From Amanita rubescens (Eukaryota > Basidiomycota > Agaricomycetes > Agaricales > Amanitaceae): DNA of 51,900 nucleotides. The position numbers and the translations under genes are program-made. Below are positions 10,993 through 22,403 of the stretch, in pieces; positions within the stretch are counted from its first letter, which is position 1; each line of letters begins with the position of its first letter. The stretch lies in the NCBI GenBank assembly GCA_015039365.1, contig WION01000373.1:1-51900 (forward strand), in the 5' to 3' direction. Under the pieces are notes generated by a model. That model had not been told where the DNA came from, made no database searches, and worked only from the letters and a program-made list of their open reading frames with translations.

Positions 10993-13084
10993 GTTGGAGC
11001 CAGATAGCTTCTTGCTGGGGTTCAAGGAGTGATGCGGCGTAGCTTGAAGCGGGCATATGCCAGAATCGATCGAATATAAGGATAAGGATGATCGGTCATT
11101 CAAGATACCGAGACAGATCACAGATAATCAATGGATCATTGGCAGCAGTTCTGGTCCTCTATCGCCCACCAATTGGACGAGTGGCCGGTGACCTAAGAGT
11201 CTTGATAGGAAAAATGTGGCGCAGGTTTGTCGCGGACATGAACTAATAAGCCCGCTTAGCGACCGCATAGGAGTCATGGGATGGGTGCACCTTTAGGGCG
11301 TTTTCACATATACCTGTGACTGTACATGGTTGAACTTGAAGGACATGTAGACTTCCGATTACTAAGCAAAGTAAAAATTCGGACAAGGCGTTGTTACTAT
11401 ACTACTAGTGTAATTGGTGTAACACGCCACTTCAGCCTTGCCCTAATCCCCGAAGCCCCTATCAACTTCCATTGTCTTCGGCTGGACATAATTAATGTCT
11501 TCCGGATGTCCTAATATTTTCTAGAAATAGCCACCGTCGTTCAGGCAGTACAGAGCCAGCAAGATGTCAACTTTCCGGCGTTTCCCACGTCGGACGCTTT
11601 GGGAATAAGGCATTGACCGCTTCGGCCAAGGAGTCGGGGTTAAGAAACTTAGGATGTCCCACTTACTTACACTTAGGAAAAGACCGCTTGGTCCGCTGGC
11701 ATGGCTCCTGGATTCCGCGACGACGGCCCGCTGACGCCCTTGCTTTTTTGCTTTGTGCACCCCCTCTTCTTCCCACGCTCAGATGCCCTCAACACTTCCG
11801 GTACTGGATTGTATAATTCTATCCCGACGTCCTCGTGTATGTGAACAAGGTTAACTTTATATCGTGTATTTATTTACCTGGAGAAACCCGTTGATGTGCA
11901 AAACTAGAATTCCATAATCGCTCGCGATTAAGACGCATGACATCGTAAATGGTCGTGCTCTAACCCATGACCATCACTTTGCCGTGATTATAAAAAGATA
12001 AGCTACCGACGCCATTTGCGAAGAGCTTAGGACGACGGCGGCGCCAGGCTGGCTCTGCATGGAGGCGTTAGACGCCGCCGACGAGAGGGTAGTAAAGCAA
12101 TGTCGATAAAGATGCATACACCCTACGGTTCCTTGTTTCAGATGTTTATTCGTGAGTCATACCGTCTTCGCTAACTATGACTTAACCAATTACTTATTAC
12201 GATCAAAAGGCTCGAGCGGTTCGAAAGTAATACTTACGGGGCCTTTGTTTCTCACCACCTGCGTCGTGGGTGCTTCTGATTTCAGGGATATCATTGATAC
12301 TTTTTCTCTCAGCTCAGCACGCTCAGCACCCTGTCCGGAGACCAACGACGACACTGACATAACACCGATAGCAGACGCAATCATTCCGGGGTGGTCGGAG
12401 CCTTCGCCTTCGCCTTCCAAATTTTGAGATCCATCTCCAGAGAAACACCCCTATCTGCCCGGCGCCTGTGATGCCGCTGACAGATCAGTTGAGGGGGTAT
12501 TCGCAGTCGAGAGGTAATCTTGACAAAGCGAGGATATACGCAGTCGAACGGGTTAAACCGGGAGCCCTACTTTGCACCAAGTTCATATATGAAACGAGGG
12601 TTATCATGGCGATTTCCGAAGAACAAGGGGATAACGGAATATGTTAGTTCTATCCATTAAATAAATGAAACACCTAGTGGGGGTTTCCGGAAGGGGTATT
12701 AGTAGAAGCCTTTTGAGCCGATTCGCAGCGTTTGAACATTCATTCGCACGAGGTAACACACGGTGAATGTAATTTCATCTCACTTCACACATTCACCCGT
12801 TGCAGATAGAAAGACACTTTAATTGCTACATGGTAATATATATGTATATATGTATACTCAGGTTCGAATTATACTAGATGGTGAGATTAGATTTGAAATG
12901 TTTATTAGATCTAAAAACGAATGTAGGGTACTTATCAAAAGATCGTGAACAATTAAAACCGAATAGGGTAGAATTCTTATGACTTTGAACGTAAGCCAGC
13001 GGCCTCAAGGGAGGGGATAGGTTCCGTCTTCAGTCTACCGGCGTTCGAGCTAGAGACCGATTCCGACACGTTTGAAACCAAACA
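10993..13084. other. Long intergenic stretch
   Basis: About 2 kb without a supportable gene. 11190-11400 is the P450 copy 3 upstream region shared with copy 2. Short frames at 11521-11760, 12152-12427 and 12190-12420 lack domains and intron signals. An alternating AT/GT tract lies at about 12827-12858. Confidence 0.5.
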
Positions 13085-14749
13085 CTATGACTGACTCCTG
13101 GCCGCTCCATGCCTTTTCCACAGTGGAGGGGACGCGGACGAATCAGGTTTGCGAAGGGATAAGTAGGATGACGAAACGGGGATAAGAACGGCCTGACGTT
13201 GCGCCTTCTTCGTTCTCGGTGATGCAGGCAATGCAGTTGATGGTTGTTGTGAGGAAAGTGAAGACAAGTGGTGGATGGCGGATGGGTTATCACCAACGGA
13301 TCCCGTTCTCTTGTACTGCTTCTCTTGCTGCTGTTTGGATTTCAACATAGGTGGCGCAACACCAAAATAATGTTTGAATTTGTCAGCTGCGCTAAATTTG
13401 GACCGCGACCGTTGCTGCTCATAGACAGACGCAAGTGTTGAATTACTCCACTTCGAGCGAAGGGATGGTCTAGTTGGGGTGTCGAGTTGCTCCGGGGAGT
13501 GAAATGGTGCATCCGTTTTGGAGTCGTGATACAATTTGGAAGTAGCCGATAGGGAAGACCGTCGCTTGCAAGAAGCAACGGATAACGATTGCAAACCTTC
13601 ATCGGCGTCCAAGACTGCGATGATAGGTGGCACCAACTGAGAAGTGCTCGCTTCCTTCGGATTCCAAAGTGCGTCCAAACCAAGCGTGAAATCCGCTTCG
13701 AGATCATTGAGCGAGCTAGACAAAGAAAGCGAGAGTCGCGTAGACATCTCAATGCCCAGGTCAAACTCGACATCGTCCAACTCAATCTCTCTAACGTCCT
13801 CAAAATCTCCGCGATATGGGTGTCGAAGTGCTGATGGTTGGGAGTACATGCTAGAGCTATCGGGAGTTTGAGGCATAGTCAAGCACGAGGAAACGCGACG
13901 GGGTGCTGGAGAGATAAGGGCAGGAGAAGGTAATTCGTGTGCGGCAGGGTAGAAATCGGAGGACCAGTGGCTCTGGTCTTCTCCAATTATGAAATCGTCT
14001 GCCAAGCAATCAACGGGCATGCTCGTACGTGGCGGCGGCCTGCGGAGGGAGAGAGAGCGGGGACGAGAGTAGTTGACGGGATTCGGCGATTCGAGTGGCT
14101 CGACTACTTGTAGAATAGAAGGGTCAAGAGAAGATGACGGAAGTGATTGTGCCGGAATGGCAGGGGGAGGCGGTAACGCCTTTTTGGAAGTGCTACGACT
14201 ATGTTTATGCCTGTGAGAAACCACGCGCTTTGGTCGGTTGGGAGTTCGCGTAATAGTCGCCCCCGTTAATAGCGGCTCTATCTGAAGGGACTCTGGTCGC
14301 GAAGGCTGTTGCTTTGAGAACGATGGCGGAAGTGGCCAGATCATCTTGGAAAACTCTTGGGCATACCATTCTGAATCAGATTCATCATCTGAATCCAGCT
14401 CGATGAAAGAAGTCTCATCGTAAGCGGACCTTCGAGCATTGTCCTTGGCGATGTTGAGCGGTGTGATGGAGACAGGGCGTAGGTTATTAAATGATGAAAA
14501 TTCGTCATCGGACGATGTAGGAGTAGGTGGAGAGTAAGATGAGGCAGATGAAGTCGATGGTGCGGGAGAGTTGGCTCCTGAGCGTTCGTTAGCCGCATTC
14601 CGTGGTGCCAGCCCAGCTGATCGATCATCCTTTGAGTCTGCGAACGATACTTCAATGTGAGATGTGGAGAACGTCCGTTTTAGGTTGCATGAAGTACGCG
14701 GCTCTTCCTCCTCTGGTATCATGTGTAATGATTTACTGGACGATTGCAT
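13085..14749 (-). CDS. Serine/proline-rich, largely disordered protein (554 aa)
   Basis: A single uninterrupted frame from ATG 14747-14749 to the stop at 13085. I do not recognise a catalytic domain. Composition is dominated by Ser, Pro, Asp and Arg, with tracts such as STSSASSYSPPTPTSSDDEF (about residues 66-85), an acidic ELDSDDESDSEW patch, KALPPPPAIPAQSLP, and a basic C-terminus SPPLWKRHGAARSQS. A moderately hydrophobic conserved-looking block (FDLGIEMSTRLSLSLSSSLN) lies past the middle, and FGVAPPMLKSKQQQEKQYKR near the end. No signal peptide or membrane segment. Such features suit a regulatory or scaffold protein, but function is unknown. A decayed copy at 1-876 shows that the locus was duplicated. 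Confidence 0.8.
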   Translation of the reverse strand: MQSSSKSLHMIPEEEEPRTSCNLKRTFSTSHIEVSFADSKDDRSAGLAPRNAANERSGANSPAPSTSSASSYSPPTPTSSDDEFSSFNNLRPVSITPLNIAKDNARRSAYDETSFIELDSDDESDSEWYAQEFSKMIWPLPPSFSKQQPSRPESLQIEPLLTGATITRTPNRPKRVVSHRHKHSRSTSKKALPPPPAIPAQSLPSSSLDPSILQVVEPLESPNPVNYSRPRSLSLRRPPPRTSMPVDCLADDFIIGEDQSHWSSDFYPAAHELPSPALISPAPRRVSSCLTMPQTPDSSSMYSQPSALRHPYRGDFEDVREIELDDVEFDLGIEMSTRLSLSLSSSLNDLEADFTLGLDALWNPKEASTSQLVPPIIAVLDADEGLQSLSVASCKRRSSLSATSKLYHDSKTDAPFHSPEQLDTPTRPSLRSKWSNSTLASVYEQQRSRSKFSAADKFKHYFGVAPPMLKSKQQQEKQYKRTGSVGDNPSAIHHLSSLSSQQPSTALPASPRTKKAQRQAVLIPVSSSYLSLRKPDSSASPPLWKRHGAARSQS

Positions 14750-16334
14750 CTGGACTCGACCTAGGCGAGATTTGTATCTGAGCAGAGAATTGCGTGAAAA
14801 GACTAGATGGTGTTAATACGAATGACGACCGCAAGTTTATATGAGACCCACTCTGCGTCATTTTATCACCGGACAGAAGGTCTGAAAGTAATGGCAGGCG
14901 GTACAATGAGGACGACAAAGGCGTTGTGCTTTTAAATACAACATATCCCTTGTTATGACGGTCCTAGTTGATCCACAAAAGGTCTCCCAAACATAGACAT
15001 TCCCTTTTTGGACAATACCTTATTTACACCTATTTTGTGACCCAGTTGCCGATATTCCGAAGGTCCTTTGTCCTCTGCGGCCCTATTGCTCTTACCTTGA
15101 CGACGTTTCGCACTTCTCGAGACTCTCTTTAATGAATGGTCTACTACCCGTTGTATTTCCTCGTCTTCTATCAGCAACTCGGATTTGGTTGAAACCGCAA
15201 TGACTCTTCGCGAACTTCCTCGATCCCTCCGACCACAACGCAGCGCTAAAATAGTTTGGGAATATCCCCCATCCAAATGGTAGATGCCGGTGAATATGAT
15301 GGCGCACACTTAACTGGATATATCGAAGTGAAGTGCACATATATCAAGTCCCTCCCTGAAACATTCATATGATACGCGTGTCGTGCGTACGTCAGCATGC
15401 ACTTTCTCTTATTAAGAACCGAGATAGGACGTCTTTGTATGATCATATCTCTACACCGTTGTAGAGTGCCGTTATCATTAACCTTCTGCACGAGGTGATT
15501 CATACGGTACATCCATTCTATCTTCCTTTCTGCCAATAGACGACAAGAAAAAGACGAACGTTCATCGTCCGACTAACCAAGGGGACAACCCGGGACGAAT
15601 TTTCCGGTGTTCACGGATAAGTACCGTTTGTAAATGCTTGTATCGTCCGCGGAATCGTCCGCTGCCAGTCATGATTAGCCGATGCTCGGTTAGTTCCAAG
15701 CCGGTCTTTTCCTTACCTATAGGAAGCGCCTGAGATAGGCGGCCCCCGTTCCGTAGACGGGAAAGTGACGAGGCCCTGGTTTTACAAATAGAACTAACAT
15801 ATTTGAAAAGGCATGATGTGGCACTTGCGGGAAGTTCCCAAAAGCTAAATGGCAACGGTATAACAATAACTTGTAAGAGAAGATGGATATGAACGTACGG
15901 TGAATGCACAAGTACTTCAGTCTACTACGACAGACTGGCGACTTAATCAAAGGAGCAGAAAAGCTGAAGATGTTGATGAAAGGCGAGTTGATCTCTTACG
16001 AGCCTCCAAACACACAAACGCAGTTAAGCATACAACGCCAATCGTCGTTATGCATTTCGTTCCTCTCGACATTGCGAGTGGCTGACAATGTATATGTCAG
16101 CAGATCCGTTCCAGCACGGACTGCATGATCGGTCCAATTCGAACGCTGGCGGCTGACAATGTCAGACTCCCTTAAATACTCTCTTCGCGGCCACTGCTCC
16201 TCTTCACCTATTACCCCTTGCTGCCCAGTCCTCAGTATCTGCGATACTCGGACGATAACCTGCATCGAGCATAACTACCCCTGCGCTTTTACAACCAGAT
16301 ATCTGCGATATCCTTACCTGCTTCTTTCATCACG
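14750..16334. other. Intergenic stretch
   Basis: No convincing gene. A minus frame at 14953-15309 is rich in Arg and Lys, but the corresponding DNA near 900-1020 does not preserve it as coding, so it is probably 5' flank of the 13085-14749 gene. Other frames (15246-15536, 15562-15909) show nothing recognisable. The last 250 bp are the promoter of the gene at 16335. Confidence 0.45.
16082..16178 (+). promoter_or_regulatory. Paired palindromes and TATA-like box upstream of 16335
   Basis: Two palindromic elements with the same arms lie 50-60 bp apart: CTGACA...TGTCAG at 16082-16100 (7 bp centre) and CTGACAATGTCAG at 16153-16165 (1 bp centre). A TATA-like TTAAATA follows at 16172-16178, about 157 bp before the ATG. 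The arrangement suggests binding sites for a dimeric factor. That is inference from symmetry and position only. Confidence 0.4.
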
Positions 16335-16991
16335 ATGAATCTCGTCATGACACAGACACTCCCTACCTCCCGTCGCACCAACTTGACAGGAACCGTCATG
16401 GCTCCTTTGTCCAAGTGGTGCAAAAAAGCAATTCCTCAGTGGATGTTGAGGAGCACCAAGATTAAATCAACCAAGGTAAGCGGTCGCCGTCGTTATCGTG
16501 GTCAGCCACTGAGATGATAATCCGCGATGCGTTAGGTAGATGACAACGATTGGTCGTTCAAAGACAAGACTCTGCCTTGGAACGAGGTGAGTGTCATTAC
16601 TTTATGGGATGAAAAGGCAGAGCTGGACATCACCGTGGGAGATGAGACGGACGTGGAGACTTGGATGCAAGGTGGGTTGTTGCCTGAATGGAAGGAAGCT
16701 GATATTATAGATTCGGCATGGTTTGAAGACGCGAGTTTCTATTCCGACGAGGCGAGCTTTTACGCACAAGATGACTCAAGCCGGTACTCGCAAGACGACG
16801 ACGACGACGAGTGCGACGCGCTGGAAGAGTATCTCAGAAGCTTTTTCAACGAAATTAGCCGATCCACCTACGACGACGCGGACGGCAATGACGAAAGTCG
16901 ATACAGCAGGTACGAGATTAATTTTGACGACGACGCGAGCGAGGATGAAGTCGTCGTTGTGAGTCCTGCCATGTTTGACGATGAGTTTTGA
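16335..16991 (+). CDS. Small acidic protein of unknown function (198 aa, two exons)
   Basis: Exon 1 16335-16475 (ATG, MNLVMTQTLPTSRR...) and exon 2 16536-16991, joined across a 60 bp GTAAGC...GTTAG intron in phase 0. Together they give 198 residues ending FDDEF and TGA. The N-terminal 47 residues are basic (KWCKKAIPQWMLRSTKIKS). The middle contains DNDWSFKDKTLPW, and the C-terminal half is extremely acidic (runs of Asp/Glu with Tyr and Ser, e.g. YSQDDDDDECDALEEYLRS). No signal peptide or membrane helix. I do not recognise the family. The charge polarity resembles small chaperone-like or chromatin-associated acidic proteins, but nothing proves this. The splice is well supported because both sides are open and the second exon has no own ATG near its start. 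Confidence 0.65.
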
Positions 16992-17446
16992 GGGAGGCCC
17001 AAGGTACGTTCCGAACGAGAGACCAAGAACAGCGGGCTGGGGAGGGGACGGCGTCGGCCAAAGACACAGTGAGTGTTTCCTTGTTCCTGGAAGGGGTGAA
17101 GAGGGCTCGTGCCTCTTTTCCTCGTGCTCCCTTGTCGTGGGCTTCTAGGCTTAAGACCTTCGTGGTCGACCAAAAGCACGTTAAACATTCATTAATTACA
17201 ATATTTTGAATTTTGAATACATACCGTTTTTTGAGCATACGCGTACTGGTTTTAGAAAAAATGGCATAGAGTAGATTGGGGAATATTATACAAAAGAAAC
17301 ATAATATGGGTCGTTTCAAATTATTAGGTAGGCGGCCAAGAAGAGGTACCCCACCCAATTACATTATATAACGCCGGAAGAGCTTCAGATGCCAACACCG
17401 CAATACCCGAATATACAACAAGCTTAGTTGCGACTATGTTCCTACG
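16992..17446. other. Intergenic between convergent genes
   Basis: No gene seen. The stretch lies between the 3' ends of the acidic-protein gene (+) and the phosphatase gene (-). AT-rich blocks around 17190-17300 probably include 3' untranslated and polyadenylation sequence of both. Confidence 0.5.
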
Positions 17447-19318
17447 TCAGTATCTCTTCTCCGCTAGGCAGAGAAACTCACCATCAGCATCATAATGCAT
17501 AATCGGTTCCCCGTCTTTATCGGAGACTTCCACTTCGTTAAAGGTTACGGCAGCATCCGCCTCCTCCCTCTTCTCTTTATCAACACCCACCACCAACCTC
17601 TTCTTGATATCTCTCGACCTCCTCCCCTTAAACGCATTCCCATTACACTTCTCCACAAGCCCATCAACATCCACCCCATGCTGCCCAGGCAAATCGATCA
17701 CACTCGGTATAGGACGCAACAACCCACCCTCTTTACTAAACTCGCTCGGGACATTCTTATACTTGGTCGCCGGCGTATAAAACCTCCTCTTTGGCAACTC
17801 AAACGCCAACGCCAAAAACCGATAAACCGGGGGCAAAACCAAATGCAGCGCGCTCTTGGCCAACAACCTCCACGCGAATATCGTGAAAATCCCAAACGTC
17901 ATCTTGGCGATGGCAACGCCCCACCAAAGCAGTACGTCCTCCCAACTTCGCGGGACTTGGATCCACCCGCCATCTGAAGTGGTGACCCACCCGCTTCCCG
18001 GCATGATCACCGATACGCGGGATATACCGAGTTGGTGGGTGGCCCATTTCCCGACGAGGACGCCGAGGACGACGGAGCCGAATGCGATGGCGTCTTCGAA
18101 GCAGGGACAGTCATCGACGGGTTGGGGGTGTTGGTTTACGGCGAGGAGGGCGACGGGGATGAGGGTGAGAGGGACTTCCCACCCGCTTTTTTCGACCCAG
18201 GCGTAGAGTGCGGAGCCGAGGCCTAGGCCGTGTCCGAGGTGCAATGTGAGACCACCGGAAGGAGAGGTGGATAAGAGGGGTGTTCCGATTCCGAGGAGGG
18301 AGAGGGCATTGATGAGGATGGATGTAGGGTGGAAGTAGGATGATGAGGATTCTAGGTGGACCGGTATCCCGGTCCAGCTAGTCTCAGCCCACCAGATGAG
18401 TGCGCCGAGGAATACGCCCATGGCACAGTCTGTGAAACTGTGCATGGCGGTGTAGAGGCGACCGTAGACGATAGAGAAGGTGTATATGCCGAGAAGGATG
18501 GTGAGGAAGGTAAATGTTTGCTCTGAGAGCGAGGGTTCGATAGATGAGATTAGTTGGGAGGGGTATGTTAGTCGATGGATGAGGGCAAAGAGGAAGAGGG
18601 CGATAGAGACGCTATTAGTGGAGTGGGTTGATGGGAAGCCGTATTCAAGGTGATGTGTACCAATAGCTGCACAGTTGGATGTCAGTTTCGTGAATTTAAT
18701 GAAGGATGAATACGAACTTAGTCGTGTTACTGGAGGACAAAACGGTCTTGGCGAGCAAACGAGATCTTTGAGGAAGGACGATAAGTAGACGCCGAATGCT
18801 AAGATAAGGACCAGGCTGCAAAGGCCAATGTATCAGTGGGGCTAGACGCAACCGGGAGCGACGGAAGCTCACCCTCCGCCCAAGTCGTCGTATCCGAAAA
18901 AGTAGAGGCCAGGGATTGCTGTCATGAAAAAAGTATGGGTGCCAAGTGATGATGTGTAGACGAAATAGGCATCGAGAAAGGGTGTCCGGATGAAGTCCTG
19001 TGTTTCTGAAGGTCAGTGCCACTCTAGAAGGGTTTTCGTTGACCAACGCACCTGCATCCGGGCGATCACCTTGGACTCGAGTTCAACCGTTCTCAGCAAC
19101 CGCTGGCGTATGTTTGCCCTCCAGCGGGGCAGCATTGCGTCGTAGACATCCACTGGAAGACGACCCGGTGACTCGTCCGAAGTGTTATCTGGCTTGGCGT
19201 CGTGAGAGATGCGGTTGAGCGGTGCGGGTGATGAATTGCGGGAGGACGCGGCGGAGGATGGGAGAGACAAACTGAATTGGGCGGCACGTCTAGCGTGCGG
19301 CGGCTTGGAGTAGGCCAT
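17447..19318 (-). CDS. LCB3: Long-chain base-1-phosphate phosphatase (PAP2 superfamily, Lcb3/SGPP type)
   Basis: Removes phosphate from (dihydro)sphingosine-1-phosphate at the ER membrane, feeding salvage into ceramide synthesis. Exons 19318-19052, 18997-18873, 18815-18718 and 18666-17447 join in frame to 569 aa. The three PAP2 phosphatase motifs are present in order: KDLVCSPRP (K about residue 147), YGFPSTHSTN (about 172-181) and YGRLYTAMHSFTD (about 230-243, with catalytic His and Asp). Several hydrophobic segments surround them, as expected for this polytopic family. The N-terminus is Ser/Pro-rich and cytosolic-looking, as is a long C-terminal tail after the last membrane segment. A TTATAT box lies about 30 bp before the ATG. 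The retained E-Y-G-F-P-S-T-H signature is what points to the Lcb3 subfamily. Confidence in family high; substrate inferred. Confidence 0.9.
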
Positions 19319-19727
19319 TCAGTTGGGGGTCTAGTAATTGGATGGTGATATAAGTAGTCGTATGAGACTCGGCGCCCTATGATTTCCCATGGGTTGCCAT
19401 CAAGCGATGTGCATGACGACGTATATTCTATTTATCCGCTATCAAGAGATCGACATGTAGCCATAATGACAGTAGTAACACAGAGTCGTAGACATGCCAA
19501 GGCCAACGTTAACATTAACCATAGCGCTGGTCGAGGTGGGGAATTCTGCCGAGTTTCTCGCTGACACTCCCGCGCTCTTAGCAATCCCACCCCGGTTCTC
19601 GGCGGCATCTCGGGCCATGAGCGGGCCTTCCCGGGATACTGCCGAGAATGCAACACGAATCCGCCTCTGTTTGCAAAACTAGAATTGGTCTTCATCATAG
19701 TCCCGTTTGGATTTGTGTTGTTGCGCC
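19319..19727. other. Shared upstream region of divergent genes
   Basis: About 400 bp between the start codons of the phosphatase (-) and the HNH gene (+). No coding signal seen; it presumably carries both promoters. Confidence 0.5.
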
Positions 19728-21051
19728 ATGGAAGATTATATAGTCAATCCTGACGTCCCATCCAATCCCCACCATATCGAAATCAAACACCCTGCAAATA
19801 ACGAAGCATTCCTTTTCCTTCCAGCCAATAACGTACAACAAGCACCAGCGAACGAACCACGCACTTTTGGCGTTCATTACCTCACCGCTCTTACCGCGTG
19901 TCAGATCCTTACAAGCGAGGCTGGTTTTTTGTCCTTGTCTATAGATCGCGAGAATGCAGAGAGTGTGGTCTCTATGGATCCAGATGGGTTCCTAACTGTA
20001 AATCGGTACTATTACCACCTAAACATCCCGCAAACGGATCCACTATATCCCATCTGCCTCGACTTTAGCTCGTGGAGTTTCCCCCATGGCCAACTTCCCA
20101 AAGCCTGGGATCGAACAGTTCCTCTGGATGACGACGGAATAGTCGCTCCCGACACCTGGAGTGCGATGAGTACCGCCGTGAAATTACGGGACAAGCGATG
20201 CCGTGTTTCTGGTTGGCGCGATGGTATAAACACGGCTCATATCATCCCAAGTAAAGATGGACCGTGGGTAAGTCGTAAGGTTCACTCTACAATACCTATT
20301 GCTAACGCTCTCAGATGCGAGCCAACAACATGCGGGTCTACTCCTTATCACATCTGGGGGAGGAGAACGACTCTAGAAACCTCTTCGCCCTCCGTTGGGA
20401 CCTGGATTCATTGCTTTTTGATCAGGCGAAATGGGTGGTTGTGCCCAAAGGTGGTCAAATGGTCGTCCATTTCATCAGTCAAAGCTACGAGGCCGCCGCA
20501 CTCTATCATAATAAAACATTTAATACCGCACAGTTGTCACACGAGTTCCTCTTTTCTCGTTTTGCATGGGCAATTATCGAACAAGCAAAGTGGTTCGTAA
20601 AGCCTGGTCTTCGCAAGCGATTCCGCTTGATTGTCCCGACCTCCGAATCACCAGTAAACAACCCCCAAGTAAAGTCAGCTCAAGGTAGCGTTGGTATGAC
20701 TCGGACAGGGACTATCACGAAGGCCATGGACGCTGCTCCATTGGATGTCAATGACTTCCAAGTTGACGAAGCTCAGGAGTTCGAGGAAGATCTCAGATTG
20801 GCAGAGAAGGTTGCCCCTTTTTTCTGTAAGTTCGTGGTCTCTTGTATGCTTCGACAACTCACTTTATCTTCCAAGTTGAAGAGCCTGACCTGCGAAGGGA
20901 CCGGTACCATACAATGATGTGGTATCCGGGGAGGAGTACCATAGAAAGGAGGAAGCGTGAATATATGGATGCCCACCCGAACGTTCGCGCACGGAGTGTA
21001 GCATGTCCCAGCGTCTCGTCTGACAACTCCGACTCCGAAGGAGACTGGTGA
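19728..21051 (+). CDS. HNH-endonuclease-domain protein (408 aa)
   Basis: Start ATG 19728 (MEDYIVNPDVPSNPHHIEIK). An in-frame TTG farther upstream was rejected. Exons 19728-20267, 20315-20825 and 20876-21051 join in frame (introns 47 and 50 bp). The nuclease motif spans the first intron: RDKRCRVSGW, then AHIIP (His about residue 171), then after the splice ENDSRNLFALRWDLDSLLFD and WVVVPKGGQMVVHF. This is the HNH arrangement found in a large, poorly characterised family in mushroom genomes. The first half is a family-specific N-terminal domain. The C-terminal part is acidic then basic (RYHTMMWYPGRSTIERRKRE). No targeting signal seen. Whether it cuts DNA, and which, is unknown; the family is expanded in Agaricomycetes and sometimes mobile, but no mobile-element hallmarks flank it here. 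Confidence 0.82.
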
Positions 21052-21216
21052 TTATATCCAGGGTCGGGAGATTGAGGCCTCATAGCCAGAAAGCCCCTTT
21101 TGTCGCCACGAGGGTAAGTGTTGATGATTCGAATGCGTGAGAAGACAGTTGGGACAAGGAACTATCATTCGGCGATCACATGTAAAGTGATCACACTACA
21201 GTAACGCATAATACAA

Positions 21217-22166
21217 TCATGTACTTCTAGGATTTCCATACAAATCAAGGGGGCCAAACTTCCATGCTTCCCTGTACCTCCACGAGAACCATAATCGAGT
21301 AGCCCACTTGATGGGCAACGGAAGAGGTGGAAACCTACGCCAATGAGAAATATATAGCCCCCGGAGACGCTCCGCGCTTACCACAGATTGTTTGGATCCA
21401 TGCAGACCAAACCCATCGGAAGGTTCTTGTAAAAGTCCAGTTCCGCGAGTACAATTTTCATAAAATCGCTTTCCATCTGCTTCAGCTCCTTTTCGGTAAA
21501 ATGGGCGCGGATACGATCCACATTCAGCGTTTCCAACTCCTGAGGCGGACACTATGATGAATGATAACCGACGTAATAAAACAACCTACGTCCGTCAAGT
21601 GTTGCACCATAATATCGCCGAATGACTCAATCGCGTCAATAATACGCTGGCCGTCATACATGTCCTTTCCTTCTTGAACATCTTTCAGGTATTTCTCCAA
21701 TTCTTCAACTTTGGGAACGAATAGCTCGTGTTGCTCCACATTCACTTGCATGGCCCCTTTGCCCAAATTTTCCTCGAAACGAGGGAAAAAAAACGTCTCC
21801 TCTACATGGTGATGGTGGTGTAGAGTCGACAGCTGCGCTTACATATGACATACGTGTTCGAGTCGCAAATGTCGACGTACCGCAGTTAAAGCAAATATCA
21901 TGAACGGTTGTACTTTGTCTTTCGTAATGTTGGGCGCATGTTTGACTATGGCATTTAGACCTTGAATAAAGGTATTGTGCGCGGCACCCATATGACTGCG
22001 CCCGCTTGGCATCAATAGCGCTCTCCCGTCATGCAACACAAACTCACATTGCTTGGGACTCGTAAACATTCTTCCAGTCCCCCGGCGGTAGTTCTGCCAA
22101 AGGCACATTTAGCGCACGCGAAGAGCAAAGATGTCACGTACTGATGAGTTGGTATGGGTAAGGCAT
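21217..22166 (-). CDS. Hemerythrin-like (HHE) domain protein, six exons, 238 aa
   Basis: Exons 22166-22142, 22093-22048, 21995-21881, 21832-21590, 21551-21382 and 21334-21217 join in frame; introns are 38-52 bp. The first exon is only 25 bp (MPYPYQLI), which is why no long frame covers the true start. The protein contains candidate di-iron ligands of a hemerythrin four-helix bundle: AAHNTF (His about 30), HHHHHVEE (67-74), EQHELF (His 97) and VQHLTD (His 140). The end PPLPLPIKWATRLWFSWRYR precedes a C-terminal LDLYGNPRST. Family members bind oxygen, iron or reactive species; exact role unknown. Glu/Asp after the last His is replaced by the splice junction residues, so the fourth ligand set is uncertain. 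Two tandem TATATA boxes lie just upstream. Confidence 0.85.
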
Positions 22167-22175
22167 ATTGAACGT

Positions 22176-22216
22176 TGGACTTATATAGACGCGTGGACTT
22201 ATATAGATGCGTGACT
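22176..22216 (-). promoter_or_regulatory. Tandemly duplicated TATA box of the hemerythrin-like gene
   Basis: GGACTTATATAGACGCGT occurs at about 22176 and again about 20 bp farther (GGACTTATATAGATGCGT). On the minus strand each copy reads CTATATAAG and sits within 10-45 bp of the ATG at 22166. The short distance implies a very short 5' leader, or use of the distal box. Confidence 0.55.
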
Positions 22217-22403
22217 AGCTGTCACCTCGGTCACATTTCATTTGGTGGAACTTTTCAGAAATAAGAGATGGCTTAGTGGGACCCAAACCTGCCTGAGTCA
22301 CTTCAAGTTATGACGCTCTAATATGCTTTGCTATCTGCCGGGTCAATTTCGAGCCCATAAGTTCACCATTCGTATTCTACCACTTCCGATGCTTTCCAGC
22401 ATG

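Noticed and set aside
12857..12875. Possible tRNA T-loop (GGTTCGAAT)
   Set aside because: No acceptor stem or anticodon arm could be paired around it.
14953..15309. Basic 118-codon minus frame as a gene
   Set aside because: The homologous flank near 900-1020 does not keep it open; no domain or intron support.
1302..16991. A biosynthetic gene cluster around the P450 array
   Set aside because: No core synthase (polyketide, terpene, peptide), transporter or pathway regulator is present in the surrounding 17 kb.
17495..17977. Plus-strand open frame opposite the phosphatase tail
   Set aside because: Shadow of the minus-strand coding sequence; no domain.
19728..21051. HNH protein as a homing endonuclease or transposon cargo
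   Set aside because: No flanking inverted repeats, target duplications or host intron/intein; gene structure is that of an ordinary nuclear gene.
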